Under the pieces are notes generated by a model. That model was not told the origin of the DNA and did not search any database. It was given only the letters and a program-made list of their open reading frames with translations. From assembly GCA_022316685.1 (NCBI GenBank), contig JAKJHU010000677.1, positions 1-64,000 on the forward strand: DNA of 64,000 nucleotides, given 5' to 3'. The DNA is from Progne subis subis (lineage: Eukaryota > Chordata > Aves > Passeriformes > Hirundinidae). The position numbers and the translations under genes are program-made. This document shows positions 45,821 to 56,499 of this stretch, piece after piece; the first letter of the stretch is position 1, and the number at the start of each line of letters is the position of its first letter.

Positions 45821-46079
45821 GTAAGCGCTCCCCATTCCTCGCTCCCCATTCCTCATTTCCCATTCCTCCCGGGAGCTCGGGAACGCGTGCCCGTGGCAGG
45901 GCAGGAGGGGGTTTGGATGCGGCGTCACGCTGGATCGCTCCGGGCAGCCCGGTGCTTTGGGATGCAGGGAATAAATATATGGAGGGGGAAAGAGAAATGC
46001 GCGTTTGAAGGGAAAAACTGGTGCGGTTCCCTGATCCCCCCCGCGCTGCCGGGAAGAGGGAGCCGGGGCAGGAGCGGGG

Positions 46080-46515
46080 CTGGGGCTTCAGCTGGGGCTG
46101 AGGGGGCTGGAGTGGCATCGAGGGGGCCGTGGTGACATCAGGGGTACTGTGGTGACATCGAGGGGGCTCTGGTGACATCGAGGGGGCTGGGGTGACATCG
46201 AGGATGCTGTGGTGGCACCAGGGGTGCTGTGGTGGTGCTGAGGATGCCGTGACCATGCCAAGGGTGCTGTGGTGGCACCACGGAAGCTGTGGCTGTGCTG
46301 AGGGCACTGCTGGTGCTGAGGATGCCGTGGTGATACTGAGGATGCTGTGGTGATCCTGAGGATGCTGTGGTGATTCTGAGGATGCCGTGGTGATTCTGAG
46401 GATGCCGTGGTGATCCAGAGGATGCTGTGGCCATCCTGAGGATGCTGTGGTGATCCTGAGGATGCTGTGGTGATCCAGAGGATGCTGTGGTGATCCAGAG
46501 GATGCCATGGCCGTG
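46080..46515. repeat. 20-bp minisatellite
   Basis: The unit GAGGATGCTGTGGTGATCCT is clearest at 46310-46515; the left part is a degenerate version with GACATCGAGGGGGCTG. The open frames on both strands over it follow from the repeat. Confidence 0.92.
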
Positions 46516-47229
46516 CCAAGGCCGGCTCAGCTGTGGCAGCCACAGGCTCCAACCCTCAAACCCAGCCTCCAGCCCAGCTCATCTCAGCACCAGGCACCCC
46601 CTGAACCCCGCAGGCAGCTCCGGGCAGAAGCAGATTGTGCAGAGAGATAAGGGGTAAAACCATGGGCAGGGGAAAGCAAATCCTCCCTTGGGGCTGAGGA
46701 GCAGCTCGGCTTCCTTTGCGGATTATCCCTGTGTGTGTTGCATTGGAAATGATCCCATTAGCGCTCTGCTCTCCTGATCTAATTTGCTCCCAGCAGAGCC
46801 TGGTGCTCTCTGGGCAGCCTGAGCGGCGAGTGGGGAGCAGCAACAGGAACCTTTTGTGTCCCCCTGGCCCTCCAGGGGTGGGTTATTCCCGGGATTTCTC
46901 ACCTGGAACGTGGAGGGGCCTGGGCCGGGCCTGGCTGAGCCCTCCTACAGAGGGATTTGTGTATGTTCAGGCACACCCTAAGCCAGGTTTGCCTGAACAA
47001 CTGAGGGAAACTGAGGCACGGGGTGGGACACTGCGGCTGGAGAAATGTTCCGCATCCATTCCCGGTGTCAGGTGAATCCTGAGGGAAAACTCAGAGATTG
47101 CAGCAGGTTTGGAGCCTGAGAGTGGCGGGAGGCGTTGGGAAGTTCCATCCCAAAGGTCCCCAAGACAGCGGATCAGCCCTGAGCCCTCCTCGAGGGGGTG
47201 CTGGACATCGGCACGTGGCTGTGGTGGGG

Positions 47230-47780
47230 CAGCTCCGGAGCTGGGATTGACCTGGTGCCAACGGCTCCATCCCTCCGGAGCTGGGATTGACCTGGTGCCA
47301 ATGGCTCCATCCCTCCGGAGCTGGGATTGACCTGGTGCCAATGGCTCCATCCCTCTGGAGCTGGGATTGACCTGGTGCCAACGGCTCCATCCCTCTGGAG
47401 CTGGGACCCATCCCACACCGGTGGCTTTTCCCAAAGGGTTCCATCCCTCCGGAGCTGGGATTGCACCTGGTGCCAACGGCTCCATCCCTCTGGAGCTGGG
47501 ATTGCACCTGGTGCCAACGGCTCCATCCCTCCGGAGCTGGGATTGCACCTGGTGCCAATGGCTCCATCCCTCCAGAGCTGGGATTGCACCTGGTGCCAAT
47601 GGCTCCATCCCTCCAGAGCTGGGATTGACCTGGTGCCAATGGCTCCATCCCTCCGGAGCTGGGATTGACCTGGTGCCAATGGCTCCATCCCTCTGGAGCT
47701 GGGGCCCATCCCACACCGATGGCTTTTCCCAACAGGTTCCATCCCTCTGGACTGGGGTACATCCCACACTGAGGGCTTTA
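47230..47780. repeat. 40-41-bp minisatellite (about 13 units)
   Basis: Each unit holds GGAGCTGGGATTGACCTGGT and GCCAATGGCTCCATCCCTCC. A longer variant unit with CCCATCCCACACCGGTGGCT occurs at two places (about 47405 and 47705), so the array has higher-order structure. Confidence 0.95.
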
Positions 47781-48599
47781 TCCCGGGTTCTCCATCCCTC
47801 CGGAGACGGGGCTCCGTGCTGAGCCCCCTGAGCACGAGGAGTGTGGGGAAGGCCGTGGGTCAGTGCCCGGGCAGAGCCAGGAGGGAGCTCATTAATGACA
47901 TTAATGACTAATCACCCACTCACCCCTGCAATTGATAAATCCATGAGTTCAGCAGTGCTGGAGCTGATCCCACAGCTCCTGCCAGGTCTCATCCATGATT
48001 CCCATCAGGTCTCATCCCTGTGGAGCAGCAGCGGAGCCCCCAGCCAGCCCCACTCCCCGCCCCGCAGCTTCCCCGCGCTCCTGTCCATCCTCTCTCCTGA
48101 AAGGGAAACATCTTTCCAGGCGCTGCCTCCATCCATTATCGCAAAGTGGCTTCACTTGGCCTGCAGTTAATAATTCACCTTTCCCTGGAAGATGGATGCT
48201 CCGTCCCGCTGGAGTTTAAATATTCATGGGCGAGGGAAGGCGGCAGGGCAGGGCCGTGTGGGAGATCTGGCATCCATCCACCTCCAGTGCTCCAGGGATT
48301 CCCATCCCGGGCTGGAATCACCCGGAGCAGGCTGAGCTGGGCACGGTTCGGAGAAGGGAATGTGCGGCGAGAACTTGGCTGGGTGTGATTTTGGATGTCC
48401 TCGGGGCTGGATGGGGCTGTAGCCCAGGAACCCCTCATCCCTGGCTGGGTGCTGGGGACACTCAGAGCCTTCTGCTCATCCAGGTCTCTCCTGGATCTTG
48501 GGAGTGTCCAGATCCCGCAGGGAGCTGAGGCAGGGCTCGATGTTCACCCCAGAGATCCCGAATCCTTCCCACTGCTCCCAGGGGTGGGGAAAAATCTTG

Positions 48600-48790
48600 G
48601 AATATACTGAGATGAAAGGAATCCACGCGGATCATTGAGTCCAAGCCCTGGCTCTGCACAGACACCCCAAAATCCCACCCTGGGCATCCCTGGCAGCGCT
48701 GTCCAAACGCTCCTGGAGCTCTGGATATTCCCATTCCCTGGGGAGCCTGGGCAGCGGGAAAAAAACCTTTCCCCGATTTCCAGCCCTCGG
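48600..48790 (-). mobile_element. CR1 LINE 3' fragment
   Basis: GCGGATCATTGAGTCCAAGC, CTGTCCAAACGCTCCTGGAG and CCATTCCCTGGGGAGCCTGG; reverse orientation, about 140 bp before the RIMS3 first coding exon. Confidence 0.75.
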
Positions 48791-48978
48791 TGGCTCTCAC
48801 CCCCAGAATTTCCTGGCTTTGCCAACGCTTTGCCGGCACCACCCACCCCTGTGGGACCGCGCCACCACCGCCGCCACCCCTCAGCGTCCCCAACTTGTCC
48901 CCAACTTGTCCCCAACTTGTCCCCGCAGCTGATCCCGGAGCAGCAGAGCCGGTGGCGGTGCCGGCGGGAGCGCTGACC

Positions 48979-49198
48979 ATGTTCAACGGGGATGCCAGCT
49001 CCTCATCCGCCAGGAATGTGGTGCGCAGCTCCAGCATCAGCGGCGAGATGTACAGCCTGGAGAAGAGCGCGCGCGGCAGCGCCGACTCCGTCAGCGTCAC
49101 CGCCAGCAAGAAGCGACGCTCCAGCCTGGGCGCCAAGATGGTGGCGATCGTGGGGCTGTCCCAGTGGAGCAGGAGCACCCTGCAGCTCAACCAGACCG
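48979..49198 (+). CDS. RIMS3: RIMS3 coding exon 1 (start codon, residues 1-73)
   Basis: The acceptor CCCCGCAG ends at 48928, and 50 nt of 5' UTR precede ATG at 48979, which has A at -3. It encodes [20 protein letters not shown], later [17 protein letters not shown], and ends in QTG/ at donor GTGAGA (49199). The full exon is 48929-49198. MFNG and [13 protein letters not shown] are diagnostic of RIMS3. Confidence 0.95.
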
Positions 49199-52100
49199 GT
49201 GAGAGGCCGCCACGATTCCTCCTCCTCGGGGTTCGGGGCGGCCGCCGCTCGTGCTTGGGTTGCCCGCGGGTGTGATGGAGGCGAGCGAAAAACGGTGCCT
49301 GAGAAATGGCACCTGAACGAGCTACACCCTGAAAGTGGCGCCGTGAGAATGGCACCCGAACGAGCTACACCCTGAAAATGGCACCGTGAGAATGGCACCC
49401 GAACGTGGCGCCTGAAAAGGGCAGCTGAAAAAAGCTACACCTGAATGTGGCGCCCCAGAAAAGGGCGGCCAAAAACGGCACCCAGAAAAAAAACTACGCC
49501 CGAAAATGGCACCCAAAATTGGCACCCAAAAATGGCACCCAGAAAAAAAACTACGCCCGAAAATGGCACCCAAAATTGGCACCCAAAAATGGCACTCAGA
49601 AAAAACTACGCCCAAAAATGGCACCCAAAAGTGGCACTCAGAAAAAACTACGCCCAAAAATGGCACCCAGAAAAACTACGCCCAGAAATGGTGCCCAAAA
49701 AAAGGTGCCTGAAAATGGCACCCAGAAAAGCGAAACTGACATTCCCAAAAATGGCACCTGAAAATGGCACCCCAAAAAAAACTACACCCAAAAATGACAT
49801 GTAAAAACGGCACCTAAAAAAAAGACACCTAAAAAATGACACCCCAAAAACTACACCAAAAAGCTACACCTAAAAAACTACACCTAAAAAATGACACCCT
49901 CCCCCCCAAAAAAATCCATGTGAAAAATGACACCTAAAAAAGCCACAAAAAACAAAAAAAAACCCCAACCCCCCAAAAAAATCGCATTTTTACCTCCCCG
50001 GCGCTTCTCCAGGTGCCAGATTTGCAGGCGAGGATGTCGCAGGAGCTCTGCACGATTCAGTGTCTCCTGCACCAGTCCCGGACTTCTCCAGCGCTCTGGC
50101 TCTGGGATATATTTAAACTCTTAAAAGCAGCTGTTCGATCACCAAACTCCTTCGAGTGCAGCTTTTCTCCTGGTTATTGCTTTTTATCCCGCTCCTCGCT
50201 GCCATTCCGTGATTTGGGAAAGCAAGAGTTAAATCCGGAGCCCTCCCAAATTTATCCCAAAATCGTGGAATGGCTTTTTTTTTTTTTTTTTTTTTTTTCC
50301 CTCCCCATGGAATGGCAGGACCGGGATGCTCCAGGGAGCTGCCAGGACCCGGGCAAACCCTTGCGTGGGGACAGCCCCGAGCGAGCGGGACAAAGCTGGC
50401 GGTGCCACCGCTCCCCCATGGTGACAGAGCAGGGACAGTGCCAGGGGCGGCCGCCGGTGCCACCCTCCCGCTGCTGCTGCCATCTGCCACCGCCGGGGAC
50501 AGGAAAGGGACCGTGGGGCGGCCTTGGGGCTGTGCCCACACCTGTGGCATTGCGGGTTCCTGTCCCCTCCGGCACGGGGACGGGGACACGGGGGGGCTTG
50601 GGGACATCGGGCAGCGTTGGGGATGTGGCATGGCAGGTTGTCCCCACTGATATGGGGACAGTGACACAGAGGGGCTTGGGAGGACAAGGGGACATCGGGC
50701 AGCATTGGGGATGTGGCATGGCAGGTTGTCCCCAGTGATATGGGGACAGCGACATGGGGGAGGACAAGGGGACATCGGGCAGCGCTAGGGCTGTGCCCAC
50801 AGCTGTGGCATTGCGGGTTCCTGTCCCCTCCGGCACGGGGACGGGGACACGGGGGGGCTTGGGGACATCGGGCAGCGTTGGGGATGTGGCATGGCAGGTT
50901 GTCCCCACTGATATGGGGACAGTGACACAGAGGGGCTTGGGAGGACAAGGGGACATCGGGCAGCGCTGGGGATGTGCCCACACCTGCGGGTTTTTGTCCC
51001 TTCTGGCATTTTTGGGGATTTTGGAAGCCGAGGGGTTGGAGAAGGGACATCAGGCAGGGTTGGGGATGTGGCATGGTAGGTTGTCCCCACTGATATGGGG
51101 ACAGGGGCACACAGGGGTTTGGGAGGACAAGGGGACAGCGGGCAGTGCTGGAGTTGCTGTCCCCTCCGGCACGGGGACAGGGGCACATGGGGGTTTGGGG
51201 GGACAAGGGGACATCGGGCAGCTCTGGGGCTGTGACACTGAGGGTTGTTGTCACCTCCAGCACGGGGACAGGGACACGGAGGGGCTTGGGAGGACAAGGG
51301 GACATCGGGCAGCGCTAGGGCTGTGCCCACAGCTGTGGCATTGCGGGTTCCTGTCCCCTCCAGCATGGGGACAGGGGCACATGGGGGTTTGGGAGGACAA
51401 GGGGACATGGGGCAGCTCTGGGGCTGTGCCCACACCTGCGGGTTGCTGTCCCCTCCGGCACGGGGACAGGGACACAGGCAGGGGACATCAGGAGCTGTGG
51501 GTGGCACTGTGGGCTCCTGTCCCCCCTGGCGCGGGGACTTTGGAGGCCAATGCCTGGTGCCAGCCCCGGTGGGGTGAGTGGGGCAGGTCTCAGCTGAGCC
51601 CTCCAGGGCACGGTGACACCGGGACAGAGCGAGCCTGAGGCACACGGACGCGGCGACACGGAGCCAGCCCACGGCTCTCCTCTCCTGGGAGAGGATCCCG
51701 TGGGAATTCACCTCGGGAATGGTGCACGACTCCTGGGAATGATGGAAATCAGGAAAACAGGAAGGCAGGGAAGGGCTGGGGGCAGGAGCTGGAGCTGATC
51801 CCATCTCCGATTCCAGAGGGAGGCCCCAAAAAGCTGCGCAGCACCATCCGCAGGAGCACCGAGACCGGCATCGCCGTGGAGATGAGGACCAGGGTGACCC
51901 GGCAGGGCAGCCGGGAATCCACGGACGGCAGCACCAACAGCAACAGCTCCGACGGCACGTAAGGAACGGCTGGGATTGGGAACGGAGCTGGGATTGGGAA
52001 CGGAGCTGGGATTGGGAACGGCGCTGGGATTGGGAACAGAGCTGGGATTGGGAACGGAGCTGGGATTGGGAACGGAGCTGGGATTGGGAACGGGGCTGGG

Positions 52101-54487
52101 ATTGGGAACGGAGCTGGGATTGGGAACGGAGCTGGGATTGGGAACGGCGCAGGGATTGGGAACGGAGCTGGGATTGGGAACGGAGCTGGGATTGGGAACG
52201 GAGCTGGGATTGGGAACGGGGCTGGGATTGGGAACGGAGCTGGGATTGGGAACGGGGCTGGGATTGGGAACGGCGCAGGGATTGGGAACGGAGCTGGGAT
52301 TGGGAACGGCGCTGGGATTGGGAACGGAGCTGGGATTAGGAACAGAGCTGGAATTGGGAACGGGGCTGGGATTGGGAACGGAGCTGGGATTGGGAACGGA
52401 GCTGGGATTGGGAACGGGGCTGGGATTGGGAACAGCGCTGGGTTTGGGAACGGAGCTGGGATTGGGAACGGAGCTGGGATTGGGAATGGGGACGAGATTG
52501 GGAATGGGGACGGGATTGGGAATGGGGCCAGGATTGGGAACGGAGCTGGGATTGGGAATGGGGCCGGGACTGGGAACGGGGCCGTGATTGGGAACGAGGC
52601 CGGGAGCGGGAACGCCAGCCGCAATGGGCACGGGGATGCTCCATGAAAATCCTTTGCAGGTTCATCTTCCCCACCACCCGGCTGGGAGCAGAGAGCCAGT
52701 TCAGCGATTTCCTGGACGGGCTGGGCCCGGGGCAGCTCGTGGGGCGGCAGACCCTGGCCACCCCCCCGATGGGTGAGCGGGGCCGTGCCCGGGGAGGCTC
52801 CGGAGGGAGGGAAGGGCAGGGGAAGCGGCCGCGCGTTTCTTCCCAAGGCTCTGTTCCAGCGCACCTCGGTCCGGGAATGCTCGGGAATGCTGTGCTCTAC
52901 GCAGGGGAGCGTGCAGGGTGTCCCTGAGGAGCAACAGCTCTGCCTTTTCTCAGGGTTTCCTCTTCCAGTGCCCTGGAACCAAAGCCCCGCCTTTTGTCCC
53001 GCTTTTCCCTTAAAAATCCCCAGCCGGGATCCAAAGTTGCACCCTAAGTGTGAATTCCCAGCTGGGAACACAGCCCAGGGTGGCTCCCGGGTCCTGCTGG
53101 GGCACTGGGAGCTGGTCCTGAGTGGATCCCAGCAGGAGGGAAGGGAAAGGGAAAAGAGAAAAGGGGGTGGTTGGACTCCTCAGAGTTCCTGGCCCCTCCT
53201 GTCCCAGCCTCTCCTTTTCCTGGGGAATCACCCGGCCAAGGCCCGGCCTGGGTCAATCCCAGCTTTGTTCCCATCAGGAGGGATAAAACCCCAGTGACAG
53301 GGACGAGGGGCTCCCACCCAGATCTCTCCTCCCCATGCCCTGAGCCCCTAATTCCCAACAAATCAGGGATCCAGCTCCCGCCGGCGGTGCCCAGTCGCAG
53401 CGGTGGCGAGGACGTGGCGCTGTGGCTGTCCCCAGGGGAGGTGACAGCAGGCACGGCCGTGTCCCCCCCTTGCAGGCGACGTCCACGTGGGCATGGCTGA
53501 CCGCAACGGGCAGCTGGAGGTGGACGTGATCCAGGCCAGGGGACTCATCCCGAAGATGGGCTCCAAGTGCATCCCTGGTAGGTAGCTGTGGAGGGAGGGG
53601 GGTCGGGGATGGGCACCGTGCCGGGGTCACGCCAGGATCCGGCTCCACGTCCCTGTTTGTCCCCGTTTCCCACGGCAGCCACCTACGTGAAGGTTTACCT
53701 GCTGGAGAACGGCGTCTGCCTGGCCAAGAAGAAGACCAAGGTGGTGAAGAAAACCTGCGACCCCTCGTACCAGCAGCCGCTGCTCTTCGAGGAGAGTCCC
53801 CAGGGCAAAGTCCTGCAGGTGGGCAGGGGCACCTTCCCCGAGCCCATCCGAGCCCCATCCAGCCTTTCCTTGGATGCTGCCAGGGCTGGGACAGCCACAG
53901 CTTCTCGGGGCTGGGACGCCCACCGTGCGGCTGGGATGTTCTCCTTGGGGTCTGGAATGCCCTGCCTGGGGTTGGGATGCTCTCCTCAGGGTTGGGATGC
54001 TCTCATCGAGGTCTGGGATGGTTTCCTCAAGTTTGGGATGCTCTCCTCGAGGTTGGGATGCCCTCTTTGGGATCTGAAATGGCCTCTGGGATCTGGAATG
54101 CCCTGTGCCAGGACCTCCCCACCCTCCCAGGCTCAGGGGAGCAAGGCCAGGGATCCCCAGAGCCCTTCCTGCACCCCTCAGACCTTCCCAACCCCGACCA
54201 CAGAGGAGGGTTTTTCCACTTGGGGCGCGATTTCCCTGGAATTCCCAGCTCCATCAGCCCCTCCCTGCCCGCAGGTGATCGTCTGGGGCGATTACGGGCG
54301 CATGGACCACAAGTGCTTCATGGGGATGGCCCAGATCATCCTGGAGGAGCTGGATCTCTCCAGCGCCGTCTCGGGCTGGTACAAACTCTTCCCAACATCG
54401 TCCCTGGCCGACTCCAGCATCGGACCCCTGACCCGCCGCCTCTCCCAGTCCTCCCTGGAGAGCTCCACCAGCCCCTCCTGCCCGTAG
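48979..54487 (+). CDS. RIMS3: RIMS3, regulating synaptic membrane exocytosis protein 3 (6 coding exons, 309 aa)
   Basis: Coding exons are 48979-49198, 51817-51958, 52660-52772, 53476-53577, 53679-53818 and 54275-54487. They join in frame (phases 1, 2, 1, 1, 0) into 309 residues. RIMS3 is a short gamma-RIM of the presynaptic active zone. It has no Rab3-binding zinc finger or PDZ domain and keeps the C-terminal C2B domain. Residues 43-70 hold the family motif [17 protein letters not shown] followed by [10 protein letters not shown]. Residues 103-117 are the Ser-rich [15 protein letters not shown]. The C2 domain runs from about residue 159 to 280. Calcium-ligand Asp positions look replaced: [11 protein letters not shown] in loop 1 and GDYGRMDHK in loop 3, fitting a calcium-independent C2B. 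The head-to-head position with NFYC matches human 1p34. Confidence 0.96.
49290..49995. repeat. Degenerate A-rich tandem repeat in RIMS3 intron
   Basis: Repeats of AAAATGGCACCC, with AAAACTACGCCC interspersed; near-exact ~57-bp composite units lie at 49480-49610. The array grades into A-rich sequence and starts about 90 bp after the RIMS3 donor. Confidence 0.92.
50510..51535. repeat. G-rich minisatellite of ~80-95-bp units in RIMS3 intron
   Basis: GGGGACATCGGGCAGCG recurs near 50602, 50690, 50770, 50863, 50949, 51207 and 51299, with variants near 51043, 51131 and 51403. Between copies are CCTGTCCCCTCCGGCACGGG and ATGTGGCATGGCAGGTTGTC. Many GGGG runs make G-quadruplexes possible on the plus strand and hence in the RNA. 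Confidence 0.93.
51817..51958 (+). CDS. RIMS3: RIMS3 coding exon 2 (residues 74-121)
   Basis: Flanked by GATTCCAG and GTAAGG. It encodes [34 protein letters not shown] and the Ser/Asn/Thr-rich [13 protein letters not shown]. An 18-bp minisatellite starts within the donor region. Confidence 0.95.
51963..52615. repeat. 18-bp minisatellite filling a RIMS3 intron (about 35 units)
   Basis: The unit GGAACGGAGCTGGGATTG, with AACGGGG and AACGGCG variants, fills nearly the whole intron between coding exons 2 and 3. It begins within the donor sequence GTAAGGAACGG and stops about 45 bp before the next exon. Since 18 is a multiple of three, long open frames on both strands result. Confidence 0.97.
52660..52772 (+). 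CDS. RIMS3: RIMS3 coding exon 3 (residues 121-159)
   Basis: Flanked by CTTTGCAG and GTGAGC. It encodes [30 protein letters not shown] and TLATPPM, the conserved linker before the C2 domain. Confidence 0.95.
53476..53577 (+). CDS. RIMS3: RIMS3 coding exon 4 (residues 159-193)
   Basis: Flanked by CCTTGCAG and GTAGGT. It encodes [20 protein letters not shown] and [14 protein letters not shown], the first strands of the C2 domain and calcium-loop 1, which lacks the usual Asp pair. Confidence 0.94.
53679..53818 (+). CDS. RIMS3: RIMS3 coding exon 5 (residues 193-239)
   Basis: Flanked by CACGGCAG and GTGGGC. It encodes [37 protein letters not shown] and [10 protein letters not shown], the C2 core including the Lys-rich polybasic strand. 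Confidence 0.95.
53880..54110. repeat. ~28-bp repeat in the last RIMS3 intron
   Basis: Repeats like GGTTGGGATGCTCTCCTCAG and GGGTCTGGAATGCCCT. The same motif family recurs at 55385-55860. Confidence 0.85.
54275..54487 (+). CDS. RIMS3: RIMS3 coding exon 6 and stop (residues 240-309)
   Basis: The acceptor TGCCCGCAG is followed by [50 protein letters not shown] and the Ser-rich tail [19 protein letters not shown], then TAG at 54485-54487. The tail matches the RIM family C terminus. Confidence 0.96.
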   Translation: MIVWGDYGRMDHKCFMGMAQIILEELDLSSAVSGWYKLFPTSSLADSSIGPLTRRLSQSSLESSTSPSCP

Positions 54488-55384
54488 AGGCTGGGATTGG
54501 GAAGGAGGCATCCAAGGAGACCTTGCAGAACTGGTCGTGGAGAGCTGTAAATATCCTAAATATCCCCCTTTTTTTTTTTTTTTTTTTTCTTTCTTTTTTT
54601 TCTTTTTTTTCTCCATTTTCAATCTCCTTCTCCCCCCCAAAACAAATCCGCCCTCCCCGGGAAGGGAGAGGGAGTGAGGGCGGGCTGGGAAGGAGAGGAG
54701 AAAATTCCCTCTGAGGGCTGCGACTGCCAACGATCCCAGACTGTTCCCAGACCTCGTCCTGGAAGCTCCCAGGCTCTCTCCCGACCCCACTGGGTCTGGC
54801 TGAGGACGAGGTTCCTTTTTCCTCCCATCCCCTTTCCCTGCCTCCGAGGAAAAGGTGGCTTTTCCAAAGGGGGGAAAACCCCACGGAACTCAGAGCAAAC
54901 CCAACTCAGCACTATTTTTGTTTCCCAAGGAATGTAGCATCTTCTCTTATGTAGCTTTGCCACGTGCTAACAACACACTCACTGCAATATCCAAGAGAAC
55001 TCCGGATGGACCGGGAACATCTGCCAGTCTCATCCCATTTTGGTCGCTTTCCCAGCACTTTTGGTGGCCATTTCCCCGCCTTTTTTTTTTTTTCCCTTTT
55101 TTCCCCGGATATATATATATATATATATTTTTTTTTTTTTCGGTTTTCCCGGGAGCATGTAGCCTGTGACCGTTGCCAAAGCAAGAGGGGACAGGGAAAA
55201 GGGCGCTCGCCTCCCCTCGGCGTCCGCTGGGCTCCTCCTCGTGTCTCCGTGCTGACCGCGCTCGTGTCCGGCCAAAACCGGAGCCAAAGGACAAACTCTG
55301 GGATCGCCTCGCGGGAGGCGGGAAAAGGCAACCCAAGGGAGCGGGAATAGCGGGATCCTGGCGGATCGGCTGCCTCCCAGCCCC

Positions 55385-55860
55385 CTCCTTCCCAGCTGGA
55401 GGTCTGGAATGCTCTCCTCGGAGCTGGGATGTCCTCCTTGGGGTCTGGCTGTCCCTCCTCAGGGTCTGGGAAGCCCTGCTTGGGGTTGGGATGCTCTCCC
55501 CGAGGTCTGGAATGCTCTCCTCGAGGTTGGGATTCCCCTCCTCAGGGGTTGGGATACCTTTCTTGGGGTCTGGAATATCCTCCTTGGAGTAGGATGCTGT
55601 CCTCCAAGGCTGGGATTCCCTCCTCAGGGGTTGGGATGACCTTCCCAAGATCTTGGATCCCCTCCTGGAGATGCCCTCCTTGGAGCTGGGATCTCCTCCT
55701 CGTCCTCCAGACTGGGCCGTTCTCCTCGAGGTGTGGGATTCCCTTCCTGGTCTCTGGGATTCCCTTCCCGGGCTCCCTCGAGGTCTGGGACGTGCTCTTT
55801 GGGGTTGGGATACCCTTTTGGAGATCTGGGATGCCCTCCTGGATACCTGAATTCCAAGCA
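55385..55860. repeat. ~28-bp repeat in the RIMS3 3' UTR
   Basis: Repeats like GGTCTGGAATGCTCTCCTCG and AGGTTGGGATTCCCTCCTCA, related to the array in the last intron about 1.5 kb upstream. Confidence 0.88.
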
Positions 55861-56499
55861 GGAGCGGGATCCAACCCTGGTTCTCTCCAGGGGAGCATCT
55901 CAAGAGCAGCTCTGGAATTCGGGGGACAGACAAAGGAGCGGGAGTTCCTGAGCGGGATGAGCGTTTTTGGGGTTCTTTTGTTCGTTTCGTTCGTTTTTCC
56001 AAGCAGCATTTTGGTTCCCTCCGAGGGATCCAGTTCTTGTAGCAAACCCGGGAATTACGGAAGCTTTTTTTGAAGGTGCCTATTGAAATTTGCTGAAATT
56101 ACTCAGGGGAGACACCACTAGAAACTCTTGGTTTCTTCATCAAATATTCCTAAATCCAATGACTGTCCTGAAGGATCAGTTCCCAAGAGAGAAGGAACAA
56201 AATCCCGACACGCCAGAAGATGAGGAGACTGGAAGAGGACAAGAGGTTCATGGGGAATTTCACGGGGCTGGCTCTGACCTTCAGTCTTCACCACAAAGCA
56301 CCCCACGGCACGGCTGGGGTTTTTTATAGGATTCTTTCTTGGCAAAACACGGAATTCCACGACGCACAGAGCACAACAAACCCACCTGGGCTTCTCCTGG
56401 TGGCACCGGGAATGAAGAACCAGCTCAGCCAGAGCGGGACAAACCCAAACCGGAAGGAAAAGACTGTTGGGATGAAGCTGTTCCCTCCACAAACCCAAC

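Larger units (their letters stand above)
40016..48928 (+). other. RIMS3: Presumed first intron(s) of RIMS3
   Basis: Between the donor at 40016 and the acceptor at 48928. It contains three minisatellites, a CR1 tail, a weak GC-rich patch near 45.6-45.8 kb with two candidate exons, and otherwise nothing I recognise. Confidence 0.5.

Noticed and set aside
45696..45824. Small ORF MTRLPALSGGSAHPSGSGLG... as a new gene
   Set aside because: It ends at a donor-like site and matches no family I know. It is kept only as a low-confidence exon candidate.
50229..51804. Pro/Cys-rich frames on the minus strand ([15 protein letters not shown] repeats)
   Set aside because: Translation of the G-rich 80-95-bp minisatellite in a RIMS3 intron.
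51749..53071. Long minus-strand open frame rich in PAPFPI repeats, and the matching plus-strand GTELGL frame
   Set aside because: It is an artefact of an 18-bp repeat whose length is a multiple of three. It crosses RIMS3 exons in antisense and has no splice or start support.
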